A program made the translations under genes and the position numbers. From contig NZ_JAQFIL010000001.1 in the NCBI RefSeq assembly GCF_029504655.1, forward strand, positions 3,105,001-3,169,000: a stretch of 64,000 bases of DNA, in the 5' to 3' direction. Positions 8,840-18,370 of the stretch are shown piece by piece. The stretch's first letter is position 1, and each line of letters begins with the position of its first letter. The notes under the pieces were generated by a model. The model was not told where the DNA came from. It searched no databases and saw only the letters and a list, made by a program, of their open reading frames with translations. Source of the stretch: Catalinimonas alkaloidigena. GTDB lineage: Bacteria; Bacteroidota; Bacteroidia; Cytophagales; Cyclobacteriaceae.

Positions 8840-9469
8840 CTATTGTGAAACAGACTTTCTGAAACCCAGCTCTTCTAGCAGCTGCTCATTATCCTTTAAG
8901 GCGAGGAAGGCGGCATCACGATAATGATGCATCCATTGCTCCAATTCGTTAAAAGCCAGGTTCTTTTGGTCCAAATTATTAAGCGTATTATCCTTGACAG
9001 ACATTTCTTTATTTCTGTTTTCCAATAAGGCTTGAACTTCCGTTTTCATTTGGAGAACTTCTTCTTTTGTAAGTCCATACACATCAACCTCTCTTTCAAA
9101 TAATATAGTATAAAATTTATTAGCTCTATCTAACCAATGTTCGCTCAGCCCACTGATTTCTGAAAGCATAAGCGACTGATTCATCTCTGGATTTCCATGA
9201 AAGGTTAGGCGAGCAAGTTGTAAGTGTTTGGTATAAGCTTGTTGCGTTACTTCATAATGTTTGCTGGGTTTTTGAGAGATACTCTCATCCCATTTATCGT
9301 TTGAAAGCATCTGCATGATTGTAGCTTTCTCATTTAAAGCTTTTCCTTCCTTTAATTTTGACAAATCATACCCTACTTTTTTCAACTTTTCAAGAATTGC
9401 TTTTTTCTTCATTGCGGTTTCTATCGCTAATCGTGATGAAGAAAGAAAGTATACAATGGGGTGCTTCAT
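8840..9469 (-). CDS. Unknown cytoplasmic helical protein
   Basis: 209 residues, no signal peptide and no membrane segment. The composition suggests an all-helical protein rich in Lys, Glu and Leu; there is no catalytic motif I recognise. It stands alone between gldH (convergent) and katE (divergent, 399 bases away). The Met at 9469 is the first in the frame and gives MKHPIVYFLSS; a later Met at residue 20 is also possible. It reads as an intact gene by length, codon use and lack of overlap, but its function cannot be inferred. Confidence 0.6.
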   Translation of the reverse strand: MKHPIVYFLSSSRLAIETAMKKKAILEKLKKVGYDLSKLKEGKALNEKATIMQMLSNDKWDESISQKPSKHYEVTQQAYTKHLQLARLTFHGNPEMNQSLMLSEISGLSEHWLDRANKFYTILFEREVDVYGLTKEEVLQMKTEVQALLENRNKEMSVKDNTLNNLDQKNLAFNELEQWMHHYRDAAFLALKDNEQLLEELGFRKSVSQ

Positions 9470-9868
9470 AGAATATATTTTTTCAATTGCAGCAAATGTA
9501 CTTTCAATCTTTCAGGCGGGTTTATATAAAGCAGTAACAAAGGCACATATGTGTGAAATTTTAAAAATGCATCAATAGCTAAAAAACGATATGATATAGA
9601 GATACAGATTGATAAATTTAATGTCTGATTAAGCTTGATTTCTTTACTTTACTGCTGCTACCATTTGAAGTAGATATACCGATAATTAAAGAAAAAATAA
9701 CTAATATAACACAGAAAAATACCTACCTGAATAAGTAATAATAATCATAAAAAAATCGTAATTAGCCCTTTTAATAGCACTTTATTTACCTTAATTTTAA
9801 GAGTGATTTACACATAATCACATCTATTTTTTTAACAATAATTATATTACTTTTTAATTTTAAAGCAC
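9470..9868. other. AT-rich divergent intergenic region upstream of katE
   Basis: About 400 bases, strongly AT-rich, between two divergent genes. It must hold the promoters of both. I see no convincing small ORF, no hairpin terminator and no clear -7 element. Confidence 0.5.
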
Positions 9869-11944
9869 ATGTCTGAAAACCAAAATGTCGGGAAAGGTGG
9901 AGAAATTCATCAAACCACAAATGATAAAAACCGCATATTAACTACACAACAGGGTATCCCGGTATCTGATGATCAAAATTCCTTAAAAGTAGGAAGCAGA
10001 GGCCCAACTGCACTGGAAGACTTCCACTTTCGTGAAAAAATATTCCACTTTGACCACGAACGTATTCCTGAAAGAGTAGTACATGCCCGTGGTTTTGGAG
10101 CTCATGGTTTTTTTGAGCTTTATGATTCATTGGCCGAATATTCTAAAGCAGATATTTTCCAGCGTAAAGGAGAGAAAACTCCCGCATTTGTTCGCTTTTC
10201 TACTGTTGCAGGGAACAAAGGATCATTTGACCTGGCCAGAGATGTACGAGGGTTCGCAGTAAAACTATACACCCAGGAAGGCAACTGGGACATTGTGGGT
10301 AACAACATTCCTGTTTTCTTTATTCAGGATGCTATAAAATTTCCCGACCTGATTCATTCAGCCAAACCTGAGCCGGACCGTGGCTTTCCTCAGGCGCAAA
10401 CTGCCCATGACAACTTCTGGGACTTTGTCTCATTAATGCCTGAGAGTATGCACATGATCATGTGGATCATGTCGGATCGTGCCATCCCCCGTTCCTTTAG
10501 ATTTATGGAAGGCTTCGGCGTTCATACTTTCCGATTGGTAAATGCTGAAGGGAAATCTACATATGTGAAATTTCATTGGAAACCAAAACAGGGTTTACAA
10601 TCCGTAGTATGGAATGAAGCTGTTAAAATTAATGGTGCCGACCCTGATTTCCACCGTCGTGACCTATGGGATGCTATTCAGAGCGGAGATTATCCTGAAT
10701 GGGAATTAGGTATGCAGCTATTTGATGATGACTACGCTGATAAGTTTGATTTTGATATATTGGATGCCACTAAAATCATTCCTGAAGAAGAAGTACCGGT
10801 TCGTCCTGTAGGAAGGCTGGTCCTTGATCGTGTGGTGGATAATTTCTTCGCGGAAACCGAGCAGGTTGCGTTTTGCACGCAAAATATTGTGCCTGGCGTA
10901 GACTTCACCAATGATCCATTGCTACAGGGACGTAATTTCTCTTACCTGGATACTCAACTAAAGCGTTTAGGAGGCCCTAACTTTACACATATCCCTATCA
11001 ATGCTCCTAAATGTCCTTTTATGAACTTCCAGCAAGATGGTCATATGGCAATGACAAATCCTAAAGGCAGGGCAAATTATGAACCGAATTCCTGGGGCAG
11101 TGAAGGAGGGCCTCGTGAATCTTCTGAAATGGGGTACCATTCTTATCCCAGTAAAGAAAATGGTGTCAAAGAAAGGGTAAGATCAGAAAGTTTTGCTGAC
11201 CATTATAGTCAGGCAAGACAATTCTACATTAGTCAAACCCCTGTTGAGCAGAATCATATGGCTGATGCTCTGGTTTTTGAGCTGAGTAAAGTAGATAAAA
11301 TAGAAGTAAGGGAAAGAGTTGTATCTCATTTGTTAAATATTGACAATAGCCTTGCTGAAAAAGTAGCTAAAGGTTTGCGCATCAAAGAGATGCCAAAACC
11401 TGTTGAAGCTGCCAGACCTACTAAAATGGATTTAAAAGAATCACCAGCACTAAGCATTTTAAAGAATACACCCAAGAGCTTTAAAGGCCGCAAGATTGGG
11501 GTATTCCTTTCTGATGGTGCAGATATTAATATTTATAAAGCCCTGAAAGATGAAGTTGAAAAAGAAGGGGCTATGCTAGAAGTAGTAGCGCCAATGGTCG
11601 GAGGAGTTGAAGCCAGCGATGGCAGTTGGATTAAGGCTAAGCAAAAAATAGATGGAGGGCCCTCTGTACTTTATGACGCAGTTGTCATTTTACTTTCTGA
11701 TGAAGAAGTAAAAACTCTACAACAAGAATCTACTGCCAGAGATTTTGTTGCTGATGCTTTTGCGCATATGAAATTCATTGGCTACACTTCCTCAGCGATG
11801 CCATTACTAGAAAAAGCCGGGATAGCTGAAAACCTGGATGAAGGTTGTATAAGCCTGGATAATCCGAATGTTGCTTCAGATTTCATTTTGGCCTGTCGTA
11901 AAATAAGATTCTGGGATAGAGAAAGTAAGGTAAATGCTGTATAA
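9869..11944 (+). CDS. katE: Large-subunit (clade 2) catalase with C-terminal flavodoxin-like domain
   Basis: 691 residues, typical of HPII-type monofunctional haem catalases, which dismutate hydrogen peroxide in the cytoplasm. The distal His lies in [12 protein letters not shown] (about residue 71), the distal Asn in [12 protein letters not shown] (about 144), and the proximal haem Tyr in RNFSYLDTQ (about 358). From about residue 530 an extra Rossmann/flavodoxin-like domain follows ([17 protein letters not shown]), as in E. coli KatE. Stands alone, with a long AT-rich upstream region and a terminator directly downstream. The HPII-like size distinguishes it from the short clade 3 catalases. 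Confidence 0.95.
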   Translation: MSENQNVGKGGEIHQTTNDKNRILTTQQGIPVSDDQNSLKVGSRGPTALEDFHFREKIFHFDHERIPERVVHARGFGAHGFFELYDSLAEYSKADIFQRKGEKTPAFVRFSTVAGNKGSFDLARDVRGFAVKLYTQEGNWDIVGNNIPVFFIQDAIKFPDLIHSAKPEPDRGFPQAQTAHDNFWDFVSLMPESMHMIMWIMSDRAIPRSFRFMEGFGVHTFRLVNAEGKSTYVKFHWKPKQGLQSVVWNEAVKINGADPDFHRRDLWDAIQSGDYPEWELGMQLFDDDYADKFDFDILDATKIIPEEEVPVRPVGRLVLDRVVDNFFAETEQVAFCTQNIVPGVDFTNDPLLQGRNFSYLDTQLKRLGGPNFTHIPINAPKCPFMNFQQDGHMAMTNPKGRANYEPNSWGSEGGPRESSEMGYHSYPSKENGVKERVRSESFADHYSQARQFYISQTPVEQNHMADALVFELSKVDKIEVRERVVSHLLNIDNSLAEKVAKGLRIKEMPKPVEAARPTKMDLKESPALSILKNTPKSFKGRKIGVFLSDGADINIYKALKDEVEKEGAMLEVVAPMVGGVEASDGSWIKAKQKIDGGPSVLYDAVVILLSDEEVKTLQQESTARDFVADAFAHMKFIGYTSSAMPLLEKAGIAENLDEGCISLDNPNVASDFILACRKIRFWDRESKVNAV

Positions 11945-11954
11945 ATAATAAAAA

Positions 11955-11991
11955 AAGCATGGGTTGATTTAATGCCCATGCTTATCTTTTT
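11955..11991. terminator. Bidirectional terminator between katE and a DUF1080 gene
   Basis: AAGCATGGG (11955-11963) pairs perfectly with CCCATGCTT (11975-11983). It is preceded by a run of A and followed by a T-rich tract, so it can serve both convergent genes. Confidence 0.8.
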
Positions 11992-12009
11992 AGATACTCT
12001 TATCTCAGT

Positions 12010-12603
12010 TTACAATTCAGCAACCATAATATTACGGAATTCAATATCCATGTCTCTGTTGGGATGTAGTTGTAAACCAATCTGACCTTTTTCAGGTACA
12101 TTTTCTGAAGTGTAGTTCATCACTTCCTCTCCATTGAGCCAAACTGTATACTTATTCCCTACTGCTTTTACCTTCATCGTATTCCAGTCATCCATTTTTA
12201 GTAAACTTTTCACACCTTCAGCTTCCACAGGGTAGCCTTTTCCGGGTATATATGGAGAAGCAGTCATATCTCTTTTTAATGAGCCCGATTCCCCTATTTG
12301 GATTTGCTGATCTTCTGAGCGGATAAAAATTCCCGAATCTACTGTACCTTCACCCATTTTAAAATCGGCCTGAACGATAAAGTCTCCATATTCCTTCTTG
12401 GTCCATAGAATTGATCCTTTCTTGTCCGGGCCACTTTTAGCAGTAAGTATACCATCAACTGCGCTCCACCAAATGTTATTTTCAGGAATTACCCAGCCTT
12501 TGAGATTTTTCCCGTTAAATATTTTTTTCATCTTCGGTTCCTTGGCAGGTACCATCGCCAAGATCATACTGAGTACAAATACCCCTAGCAATTTAGTTCT
12601 CAT
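12010..12603 (-). CDS. Secreted DUF1080 (3-keto-disaccharide hydrolase-like) protein
   Basis: 197 residues with a signal peptide (MRTKLLGVFVLSMILAMVPA). The mature part is a concanavalin-like jelly roll with the DUF1080 pattern: KKIFNGKNLKGW at the start, DFIVQADFKM, DSGIFIRS, WNTMKVKAVGNKYTVWLNG and GQIGLQLH near the end. Some DUF1080 members hydrolyse 3-keto-glycosides; others have no known activity. A second DUF1080 gene lies at 17634-18323, and the large DUF6807/dehydrogenase gene is just upstream on the same strand (101 bases), which suggests a joint role in extracytoplasmic carbohydrate use. Confidence 0.88.
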   Translation of the reverse strand: MRTKLLGVFVLSMILAMVPAKEPKMKKIFNGKNLKGWVIPENNIWWSAVDGILTAKSGPDKKGSILWTKKEYGDFIVQADFKMGEGTVDSGIFIRSEDQQIQIGESGSLKRDMTASPYIPGKGYPVEAEGVKSLLKMDDWNTMKVKAVGNKYTVWLNGEEVMNYTSENVPEKGQIGLQLHPNRDMDIEFRNIMVAEL

Positions 12604-12704
12604 GTTGTTGTGTTTAGTTTTATTATTGGTTCACTTTTAGAATAAGCAGTTTACTGAAAATTATTCTTTATTACATCACAGTATCAAGGTATTTGTAAGG
12701 ATAA

Positions 12705-15700
12705 CTATGGTATATTCACCTGTTCACTGCTTTGTAAATAGGCTATCAGATCTATTACCTCCTTATCGGTTAAGGTCTCAAACAGACCAGATGGCATCAT
12801 AGAATTTGGAGTAGTTTCTCTGGACTGAATTTCTGACTTATTGATTTGAACTGCCTCCTGTCCTACTACCCTTAGTGTAAGCTGTCGCTCATTTTCAGCA
12901 GCTATATTTCCGGTGTACGTTCTCCCATCGCGGGTGGTCACCACTACCATTTTGTAATCATCCTGAATTTCCCCGCTGGGATTCAAAACATTGCTGAGTA
13001 GGTAATCAAGGTTAGTCCGATTTGAACCCGTAATGTCCGGACCTAAGTTACCACCCTCATCGTACATTTTGTGGCAAGGAGCGCAAGTACGCTGAAATAA
13101 TACTCTCCCATTTGCCAGATTGGCATTGGTCAATGCTTGATTAGAAAGTAGAGCCTGATACTTATCATATGATTCACTCAGATTAGCATTTAACGCATCA
13201 ATAGGCCCCCAAACTTCTACAAATCCGCTCCCTACCACCCGGCGTAGTTGCCGGACGACATAAGCAGGTATATCTGACTTTGGAATATTATTTTCTTTTA
13301 TGGCCTGAGTCAACATCCATCCGTATGCGGGGCGAGATGCTAATGCCTGCACAACTTCTAACTGTTGCACTTTGCTATAATCATCATACTGCTTTAGCAG
13401 TAATTTTCCCAAAGGTACATGGTCATACTCAGCTATAGCCCGGATCGCATCTGCTCTAAGGTTTTCATCATTCAGTAGTGAGGGTAGTTCAATGATTAAT
13501 TCTTCCCTTTGCTGACGGGCGAGATTGTTTAGTGCACTTCGCTTTTGCTCAATCGGGGCATTACTGTTTTTTAGGGTGGCCAGATATTGTTGAGCAGCTT
13601 CAGTATCTCCAAACTGCTGGGCAATTTCCAAAGCCAATTGCTTTACCTCCTGTTTAGGAGATGCTTGCAGTTCAGCGTAGACCGACTTCCAGTTCACGGG
13701 GGCTGACAAGTCTACTCTTCCTTCCAATCCATCACGCATCCCTGCCAGTAAATCAAGCCTTGATTCCGGAGCCTCACCAATTTTCACGATAAGCGGCTCA
13801 ATGACATCGGCATCTACTGCTCTTCGGGCTATAAATTGTGACAGCATTGGAATATTACTTTTACTGGCCATATCCAGTGCAAGTTCAGGATTTAGTTCAA
13901 CCAGTGGCTCAATACCATACCAGATCATTTTGGGTAAATTATGGTCTTCGGCATCCTCTGCATGTAGTGTCAATGCTTCAGCAATTTCCCATCGCCCTTC
14001 AAATTTTATTCTTTGCAGTGCTGAGGCCAGATAAAGCCTTACCACAGGAGATGGATCCTTAATCGCCATTTGTTTAAACTTATCTAAAGCTTTTAAAGAA
14101 GGAGATTTATCTTCACAAAGCAGTTGTATAGCCCAGCCCCGTATATATTCGTCATTATCATTCAATGCTTCAATGAGTTGTTCACCGGTAAATCCTCCTG
14201 TGACATGCAATCCCCACATGCTCCGGAGGCGATGGTCAGGGTTTGCGTTTTGTAGAAAAAGCTGGCGAAGTTGTCCATGGGTTTGTTCATCCAGCGCATC
14301 TTTACTAGCTCTGTTTTGTAAAATTACCCTTGCTCTTCTCGCATGCCAATTGCTTTTGCTGGTCTGAAGCTTGACTAATTCAGCATCCGTCATTTTTGTT
14401 AAATCATCATATCTTCCCTTCCATTGTTCTGCCTGTGAGTTTTCAGGAGAAATCTTAAAAATCCTACCTGTCTTACTATTGAGCACCTCCTGTCCGCAAA
14501 TATCCGCATCGTGCCAGTCTAGCACGTATAATGCGCCTTCGGGTCCTACTTCCATGCTGAAACCCACCCACTGCGCATTATTAGCCATCAGAAAATCATC
14601 TCCATGATGAGCAGTGAAGCCTGAACCTTTACGCTCCAGCACATCTGAAAGAACAGCATGCTCATGAATATTAGCCATAAAAATTCTGCCCTGGTGTTCA
14701 TCCGGAAAAGCATCTGACTGATATATTCTAGCCCCGCCATGGGCTGAGCGGTGACGATGATCGGCAATTGTCTTGATGTCATTATAAACGAAGGGATTAA
14801 AATGTTGTCCTCCCTGACGATGATAAATCCCTCCCGGAATAACATGCCACATATGCGGAATCACACAAGCACTGATGAATAATTGTCCTTTAGCATCATA
14901 GTCTATGCCCCAGGGATTGCTGAACCCATGCGCCACTACTTCAAAGCGATCTTTGGTAGGATGGTATCTCCAAACGCCTCCGTTGATATCAGTTCCTATT
15001 CCTTCCAGCAAATCCTCAGGGAAGGGGTCATTGTGTTTATATAATTTCCCTTTTCCTACAGGCTTTCTGACTTTGGAAGGTGTAGCAAAGCCCTGTAAAC
15101 CATACAGCCAGCCATCCGGTCCCCAGTGCAGACTGTTTAAGGTTTCATGCCGGTCGCGGATTCCCCAGCCGGTAAGACGCACTTCTATGTCCTCCATATC
15201 AGCTTTGTCGTCACCATCCCGATCGGGCACGAAGAGTAAATTGGGTGGTGCTCCAAGAAAAAGACCGTCAAAACCAACTGCCAGCGCAGCGGGGAAAGCA
15301 ATTCCCTCCAGAAATACTTTGCGTGTATCTGCCTTACCATCCTGATCGGTATCTTCCAGAATCAGAATACGGCTGTCACCGGAATTGGAGAATCCGCTTC
15401 CCCTGGATTCATAATCCAGGTTTTCAGCAACCCAGAGCCTCCCTTTGTCATCCCAGCAGAAAGCCATCGGTTGCGACATCATAGGCTCAGAAGCCCATAC
15501 ATTGGCCTTAAAACCATCTTGTACTGTCATGCTCTTGACTGCCTCATCCGGTGTGAGAAATTTAGCTTCTCTTCCCTCCTTCTGAGCAATTTTCCAAAGC
15601 GAAGCTGTTGAATACATGGATTGCCCGCCCTGGTATTCTTCCCACAGATTGGTAAGTTCCACATCATTGAGATCACCAGTGTAGACCACTATTTGGTGAT

Positions 15701-16541
15701 GAATCACTTCGGTTTCACCTTCCTCAATGGTCCAATCTCCCATACGAGCACGTGCTGGCCCCACGCCAAATTGTCCGTCTACCCGCCAGGTCTGGGGAAA
15801 ACCTTCATTCTCAGGATGATCAAAAATGGCAATGTGGGCAAAATCTTCACGCCCTTCTACCTGCATTCCTACATCCAGCCACATGGCCCTTTGCCCTTCT
15901 GCTTTTTCATCCCGCTGACGTGCGGCGTTTATTACCTCAGCCGGCATACCTTCTTCCCAGGGCATGCGAAGAAATAACCCGCCATAATCATATTCACCAA
16001 TTGTAATAGCCTTGAGAGCTTTTCCTTTCCATTCCAGCTCCAGCAGATACTTATCATCTTTTGCTCGCATGCTCCAGTTTTGCGTCTCTTCCATAACAGC
16101 CTCCCCTTTTTCATCCAACAGATGATATATCGTTTGCCACTCCACTTCTTCTCCTTCAGATGTCATAACTTCAGCAGACACTCTCTGCCAGTATTCACTT
16201 TCAGGATGATGAAAATAATCTCTACCATTTACCCTGGTAAATCCCCAATATAAGCCTGTTTGGTGTTTATGATGGCCCGGGCTGTATTCAGTCAAAATAC
16301 TTTTTCCATCAGGAGATTTGATGGGATGCAGGTAGGGGCGAAAATCTTCTTTAGCGTTCTGTACTAAAATAGGTTCTGAACCCTTCTTAGGAAATACGGA
16401 AATTGATGCTTCATTTTGCTCAATCCTAAGCTCACCAAGCTGCTGAATCATTGTTTGGTTTTCCCTGGAATTTGAGGATTGCTTACTACAGCTAAGGCAA
16501 ACTATTGCCAGTAAAAAGGTTGTTGTGATAGTTTTGATCAT
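12705..16541 (-). CDS. DUF6807 + membrane-bound dehydrogenase + HEAT + cytochrome c fusion lipoprotein
   Basis: 1278 residues. The N-terminus is a lipoprotein signal with Cys18 (IVCLSCSK). Residues about 40-315 match the PmoA-like DUF6807 domain (SPGHHKHQTGLYWGF, YDYGGLFLRMPW, VDGQFGVGPARAR). Residues about 330-720 form the beta-propeller-like dehydrogenase domain common in Planctomycetes and Bacteroidota (FKANVWASEP, DDKGRLWVAENLDYE, acidic calcium-type loops DTDQDGKADTRK and DRDGDDKADMED). HEAT-like helical repeats fill about 720-1130. A C-type haem site, CAPCH, lies near 1150-1154, followed by NLGPDITG and MMPSGLFETLTDKEV, supplying a Met ligand. Likely periplasmic oxidation of a sugar or alcohol, with electrons passed to the haem. 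Substrate unknown. Confidence 0.85.
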   Translation of the reverse strand: MIKTITTTFLLAIVCLSCSKQSSNSRENQTMIQQLGELRIEQNEASISVFPKKGSEPILVQNAKEDFRPYLHPIKSPDGKSILTEYSPGHHKHQTGLYWGFTRVNGRDYFHHPESEYWQRVSAEVMTSEGEEVEWQTIYHLLDEKGEAVMEETQNWSMRAKDDKYLLELEWKGKALKAITIGEYDYGGLFLRMPWEEGMPAEVINAARQRDEKAEGQRAMWLDVGMQVEGREDFAHIAIFDHPENEGFPQTWRVDGQFGVGPARARMGDWTIEEGETEVIHHQIVVYTGDLNDVELTNLWEEYQGGQSMYSTASLWKIAQKEGREAKFLTPDEAVKSMTVQDGFKANVWASEPMMSQPMAFCWDDKGRLWVAENLDYESRGSGFSNSGDSRILILEDTDQDGKADTRKVFLEGIAFPAALAVGFDGLFLGAPPNLLFVPDRDGDDKADMEDIEVRLTGWGIRDRHETLNSLHWGPDGWLYGLQGFATPSKVRKPVGKGKLYKHNDPFPEDLLEGIGTDINGGVWRYHPTKDRFEVVAHGFSNPWGIDYDAKGQLFISACVIPHMWHVIPGGIYHRQGGQHFNPFVYNDIKTIADHRHRSAHGGARIYQSDAFPDEHQGRIFMANIHEHAVLSDVLERKGSGFTAHHGDDFLMANNAQWVGFSMEVGPEGALYVLDWHDADICGQEVLNSKTGRIFKISPENSQAEQWKGRYDDLTKMTDAELVKLQTSKSNWHARRARVILQNRASKDALDEQTHGQLRQLFLQNANPDHRLRSMWGLHVTGGFTGEQLIEALNDNDEYIRGWAIQLLCEDKSPSLKALDKFKQMAIKDPSPVVRLYLASALQRIKFEGRWEIAEALTLHAEDAEDHNLPKMIWYGIEPLVELNPELALDMASKSNIPMLSQFIARRAVDADVIEPLIVKIGEAPESRLDLLAGMRDGLEGRVDLSAPVNWKSVYAELQASPKQEVKQLALEIAQQFGDTEAAQQYLATLKNSNAPIEQKRSALNNLARQQREELIIELPSLLNDENLRADAIRAIAEYDHVPLGKLLLKQYDDYSKVQQLEVVQALASRPAYGWMLTQAIKENNIPKSDIPAYVVRQLRRVVGSGFVEVWGPIDALNANLSESYDKYQALLSNQALTNANLANGRVLFQRTCAPCHKMYDEGGNLGPDITGSNRTNLDYLLSNVLNPSGEIQDDYKMVVVTTRDGRTYTGNIAAENERQLTLRVVGQEAVQINKSEIQSRETTPNSMMPSGLFETLTDKEVIDLIAYLQSSEQVNIP

Positions 16542-16669
16542 GGTGATTGTCTGGTAAATCAGTAGGCTAACAACTAAGATAATTTTTTACTGCTGATTTG
16601 AAAAAGTTTAACCTGTGAATGGCTTAGCACCAGTATATTATTTTATTATTTAAGATTTTGTAAATAACA

Positions 16670-16707
16670 TAAAGCGAAAATTTACGTATATTAAAGCGAC
16701 AAATTTA
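16670..16707 (+). repeat. Direct repeat, candidate operator of the Xre-RES module
   Basis: TAAAGCGAAAATTTA (16670-16684) and TAAAGCGACAAATTTA (16692-16707) are near-identical direct repeats spaced 22 bases start to start, about two helical turns. The second ends eight bases before the antitoxin ATG. This is the position expected for an autoregulatory operator. Confidence 0.55.
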
Positions 16708-16714
16708 ATGACCT

Positions 16715-17119
16715 ATGCAAGTAGCCCAAATACTAGGAGAAGAATATCACGAACCGCTGGACCTGATTCATCTGGCAAGAGAAGGCGTGTCCAAAACCGC
16801 TATGCTGCAAGTGCAAAGACTTATGGAGCTTTCACAAAAGGAAATGGCTAAGCTGTTGCACCTCACCCCTCGTACCCTTCAGAGAATGAAAGATGAAGAT
16901 AAACTTCCTCCGTCAGCTTCCGGGCAGCTTTTAGAGCTGGCAAGAGTATACAGCAGTGCAGTTGAGGCCCTGGGAGATACTTCCTTGGTAAGACAATGGC
17001 TTCGCACTCCCATTCGTGCTTTGAATGATGAAATTCCTATCCACCTTTTAGATACTCCGGTGGGAATACAATGGGTAAACACTATACTCGGCAGGGCAAC
17101 TTATGGTGTCTATTCCTGA
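16715..17119 (+). CDS. Xre/ParS-type antitoxin (DUF2384) of a RES toxin pair
   Basis: 134 residues. An Xre-like helix-turn-helix lies in the first half (LMELSQKEMAKLLHLTPRTL); the C-terminal half has the DUF2384/MbcA-ParS-Xre pattern (ALGDTSLVRQWLRTPIRALN, HLLDTPVGIQWVNTILGRATYGVYS) that binds and blocks the RES toxin. The stop overlaps the toxin start as TGATG. Direct repeats just before the start codon are a likely autoregulatory site. Confidence 0.9.
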   Translation: MQVAQILGEEYHEPLDLIHLAREGVSKTAMLQVQRLMELSQKEMAKLLHLTPRTLQRMKDEDKLPPSASGQLLELARVYSSAVEALGDTSLVRQWLRTPIRALNDEIPIHLLDTPVGIQWVNTILGRATYGVYS

Positions 17120-17571
17120 TGCTGGTGTTTAGACTTGTGCGACAGGCCTATGCGCGGCAATTGGATGGAAAAGGTGCGGCTTTGTTTGGTGGAAGGTGGA
17201 ACTCGGTCGGCAGACCATTACTCTATACAGCGGAGCATAGGTCGCTGGCAGTACTTGAGTATAGAGTTAACAACCCTTTACCGCTCAAAGACCTGATCAT
17301 GGTTACACTGGAAGCTCCTGAACATGCTATCAAAACTGTTAATACGCAAGATCTAAATTCACATTGGCGAGCATATGCCCCTGAAAATGAGTGTGCGGCA
17401 ATTGGAGATCAGTGGTTGGAAAGTCAGGAATCATTGATGCTAAGAGTACCGTCAGCGATAGTACCTCAGGAAAATAATGTGTTGATCAATCCCCTGCACA
17501 ACAGTATGAGAGAAGTTAAAATTTTAGATGCTACACCTTTTCTTATTGATCACAGATTGTATGGGCGGTAA
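17119..17571 (+). CDS. RES-domain toxin
   Basis: 150 residues from the ATG that overlaps the antitoxin stop (TGATG); an in-frame upstream Met at 17071 would add 16 residues not seen in RES proteins. The three defining residues are present: Arg in MLVFRLVRQAYA (Arg5), Glu in SLAVLEYRVN (Glu47), and Ser in RVPSAIVPQENNVLINP. GGRWNSVGRPLLYTAEH is the family core. Characterised RES toxins (MbcT, ParT, RES-Xre) consume NAD+ or ADP-ribosylate a target. All key residues are intact, so it is probably active and held by the antitoxin. Confidence 0.9.
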   Translation: MLVFRLVRQAYARQLDGKGAALFGGRWNSVGRPLLYTAEHRSLAVLEYRVNNPLPLKDLIMVTLEAPEHAIKTVNTQDLNSHWRAYAPENECAAIGDQWLESQESLMLRVPSAIVPQENNVLINPLHNSMREVKILDATPFLIDHRLYGR

Positions 17572-17633
17572 ACAGCGCTTATATTCAGGTCATAATTTGA
17601 AATACTTTACCAACAACAAGCTAAATTTACTCC

Positions 17634-18323
17634 ATGAAAAAAGGCCCTTTCCTATTAATTTGCTTCATTCTCATTGCATTTGAAACCTCACAGGCACAGA
17701 CCAAAAGTCTTTTTAACGGTGAAAATTTAGATGGATGGCATGTAGATGTTCCTGAAATGGATAAAAACCCTGATGCCATAAACCCATTTATTGTAAGGAA
17801 TGGTATGCTTGTCAGCTTAGGTACTCCTGCTGGACACCTGATTACAGATGAAGAACATAAGGATTACAGGCTGGAGGTAGAATACCGTTTTGCAGACGAG
17901 CCGGGTAATTGTGGGGTATTGGTTCACGCTTCTACGCCAAGAGCTTTGTACGAAATGTTTCCCAAATCCATTGAAGTACAGATGATGCACGAAAACGCTG
18001 GTGATTTCTGGTGCATCGTAGAAGACATCAAAGTCCCTGACATGGTGAAACGTAGAGGACCAAAGAAAGACTGGGGCATTACCGAAGGAAAAGGCAGAAG
18101 AATATTGAACCTAACTGATGGAACCGAAAAGCCACTGGGAAATTGGAATAGCATGCGGATTGAGTGTTTCAACGATGAGGTGAAAGTCTGGCTCAATGGT
18201 GAGCTGGTCAATCATGGCTACGACTGTACTGCCAGTTCAGGACAAATCGCATTACAGGCAGAAGGCGCGGAAGTAGAATTCAGGAAAGTAGCAATAACAC
18301 CTATCTCGGGATTAAGCGAATGA
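17634..18323 (+). CDS. Secreted DUF1080 protein, second copy
   Basis: 229 residues with a cleavable signal peptide (MKKGPFLLICFILIAFETSQAQ). The mature protein shows the DUF1080 layout: KSLFNGENLDGWHVD, DYRLEVEYRFAD, NCGVLVHAS, KSIEVQMMHENAGDFW, WNSMRIECFNDEVKVWLNGE and SGQIALQAEGAEVEFR. It is longer than and divergent from the copy at 12010-12603, so it probably acts on another substrate. It lies 62 bases after the RES toxin on the same strand, but the relation is probably accidental. Confidence 0.88.
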   Translation: MKKGPFLLICFILIAFETSQAQTKSLFNGENLDGWHVDVPEMDKNPDAINPFIVRNGMLVSLGTPAGHLITDEEHKDYRLEVEYRFADEPGNCGVLVHASTPRALYEMFPKSIEVQMMHENAGDFWCIVEDIKVPDMVKRRGPKKDWGITEGKGRRILNLTDGTEKPLGNWNSMRIECFNDEVKVWLNGELVNHGYDCTASSGQIALQAEGAEVEFRKVAITPISGLSE

Positions 18324-18370
18324 TTTTTATATTCTCATAAGGATATGTTAAAAAACTGTGCTTCCATCAC

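Noticed and set aside
9470..9868. Possible small RNA or ORF in the katE upstream gap
   Set aside because: No stable hairpin, T-tract or well-placed start codon is visible.
14905..15345. 146-residue open frame on the plus strand opposite the DUF6807 fusion gene
   Set aside because: Low-complexity Ser/Pro-rich translation with no motif, fully opposite a well-supported gene.
17071..17118. Upstream Met for the RES toxin
   Set aside because: It would overlap the antitoxin by 49 bases; the TGATG start gives the family N-terminus.
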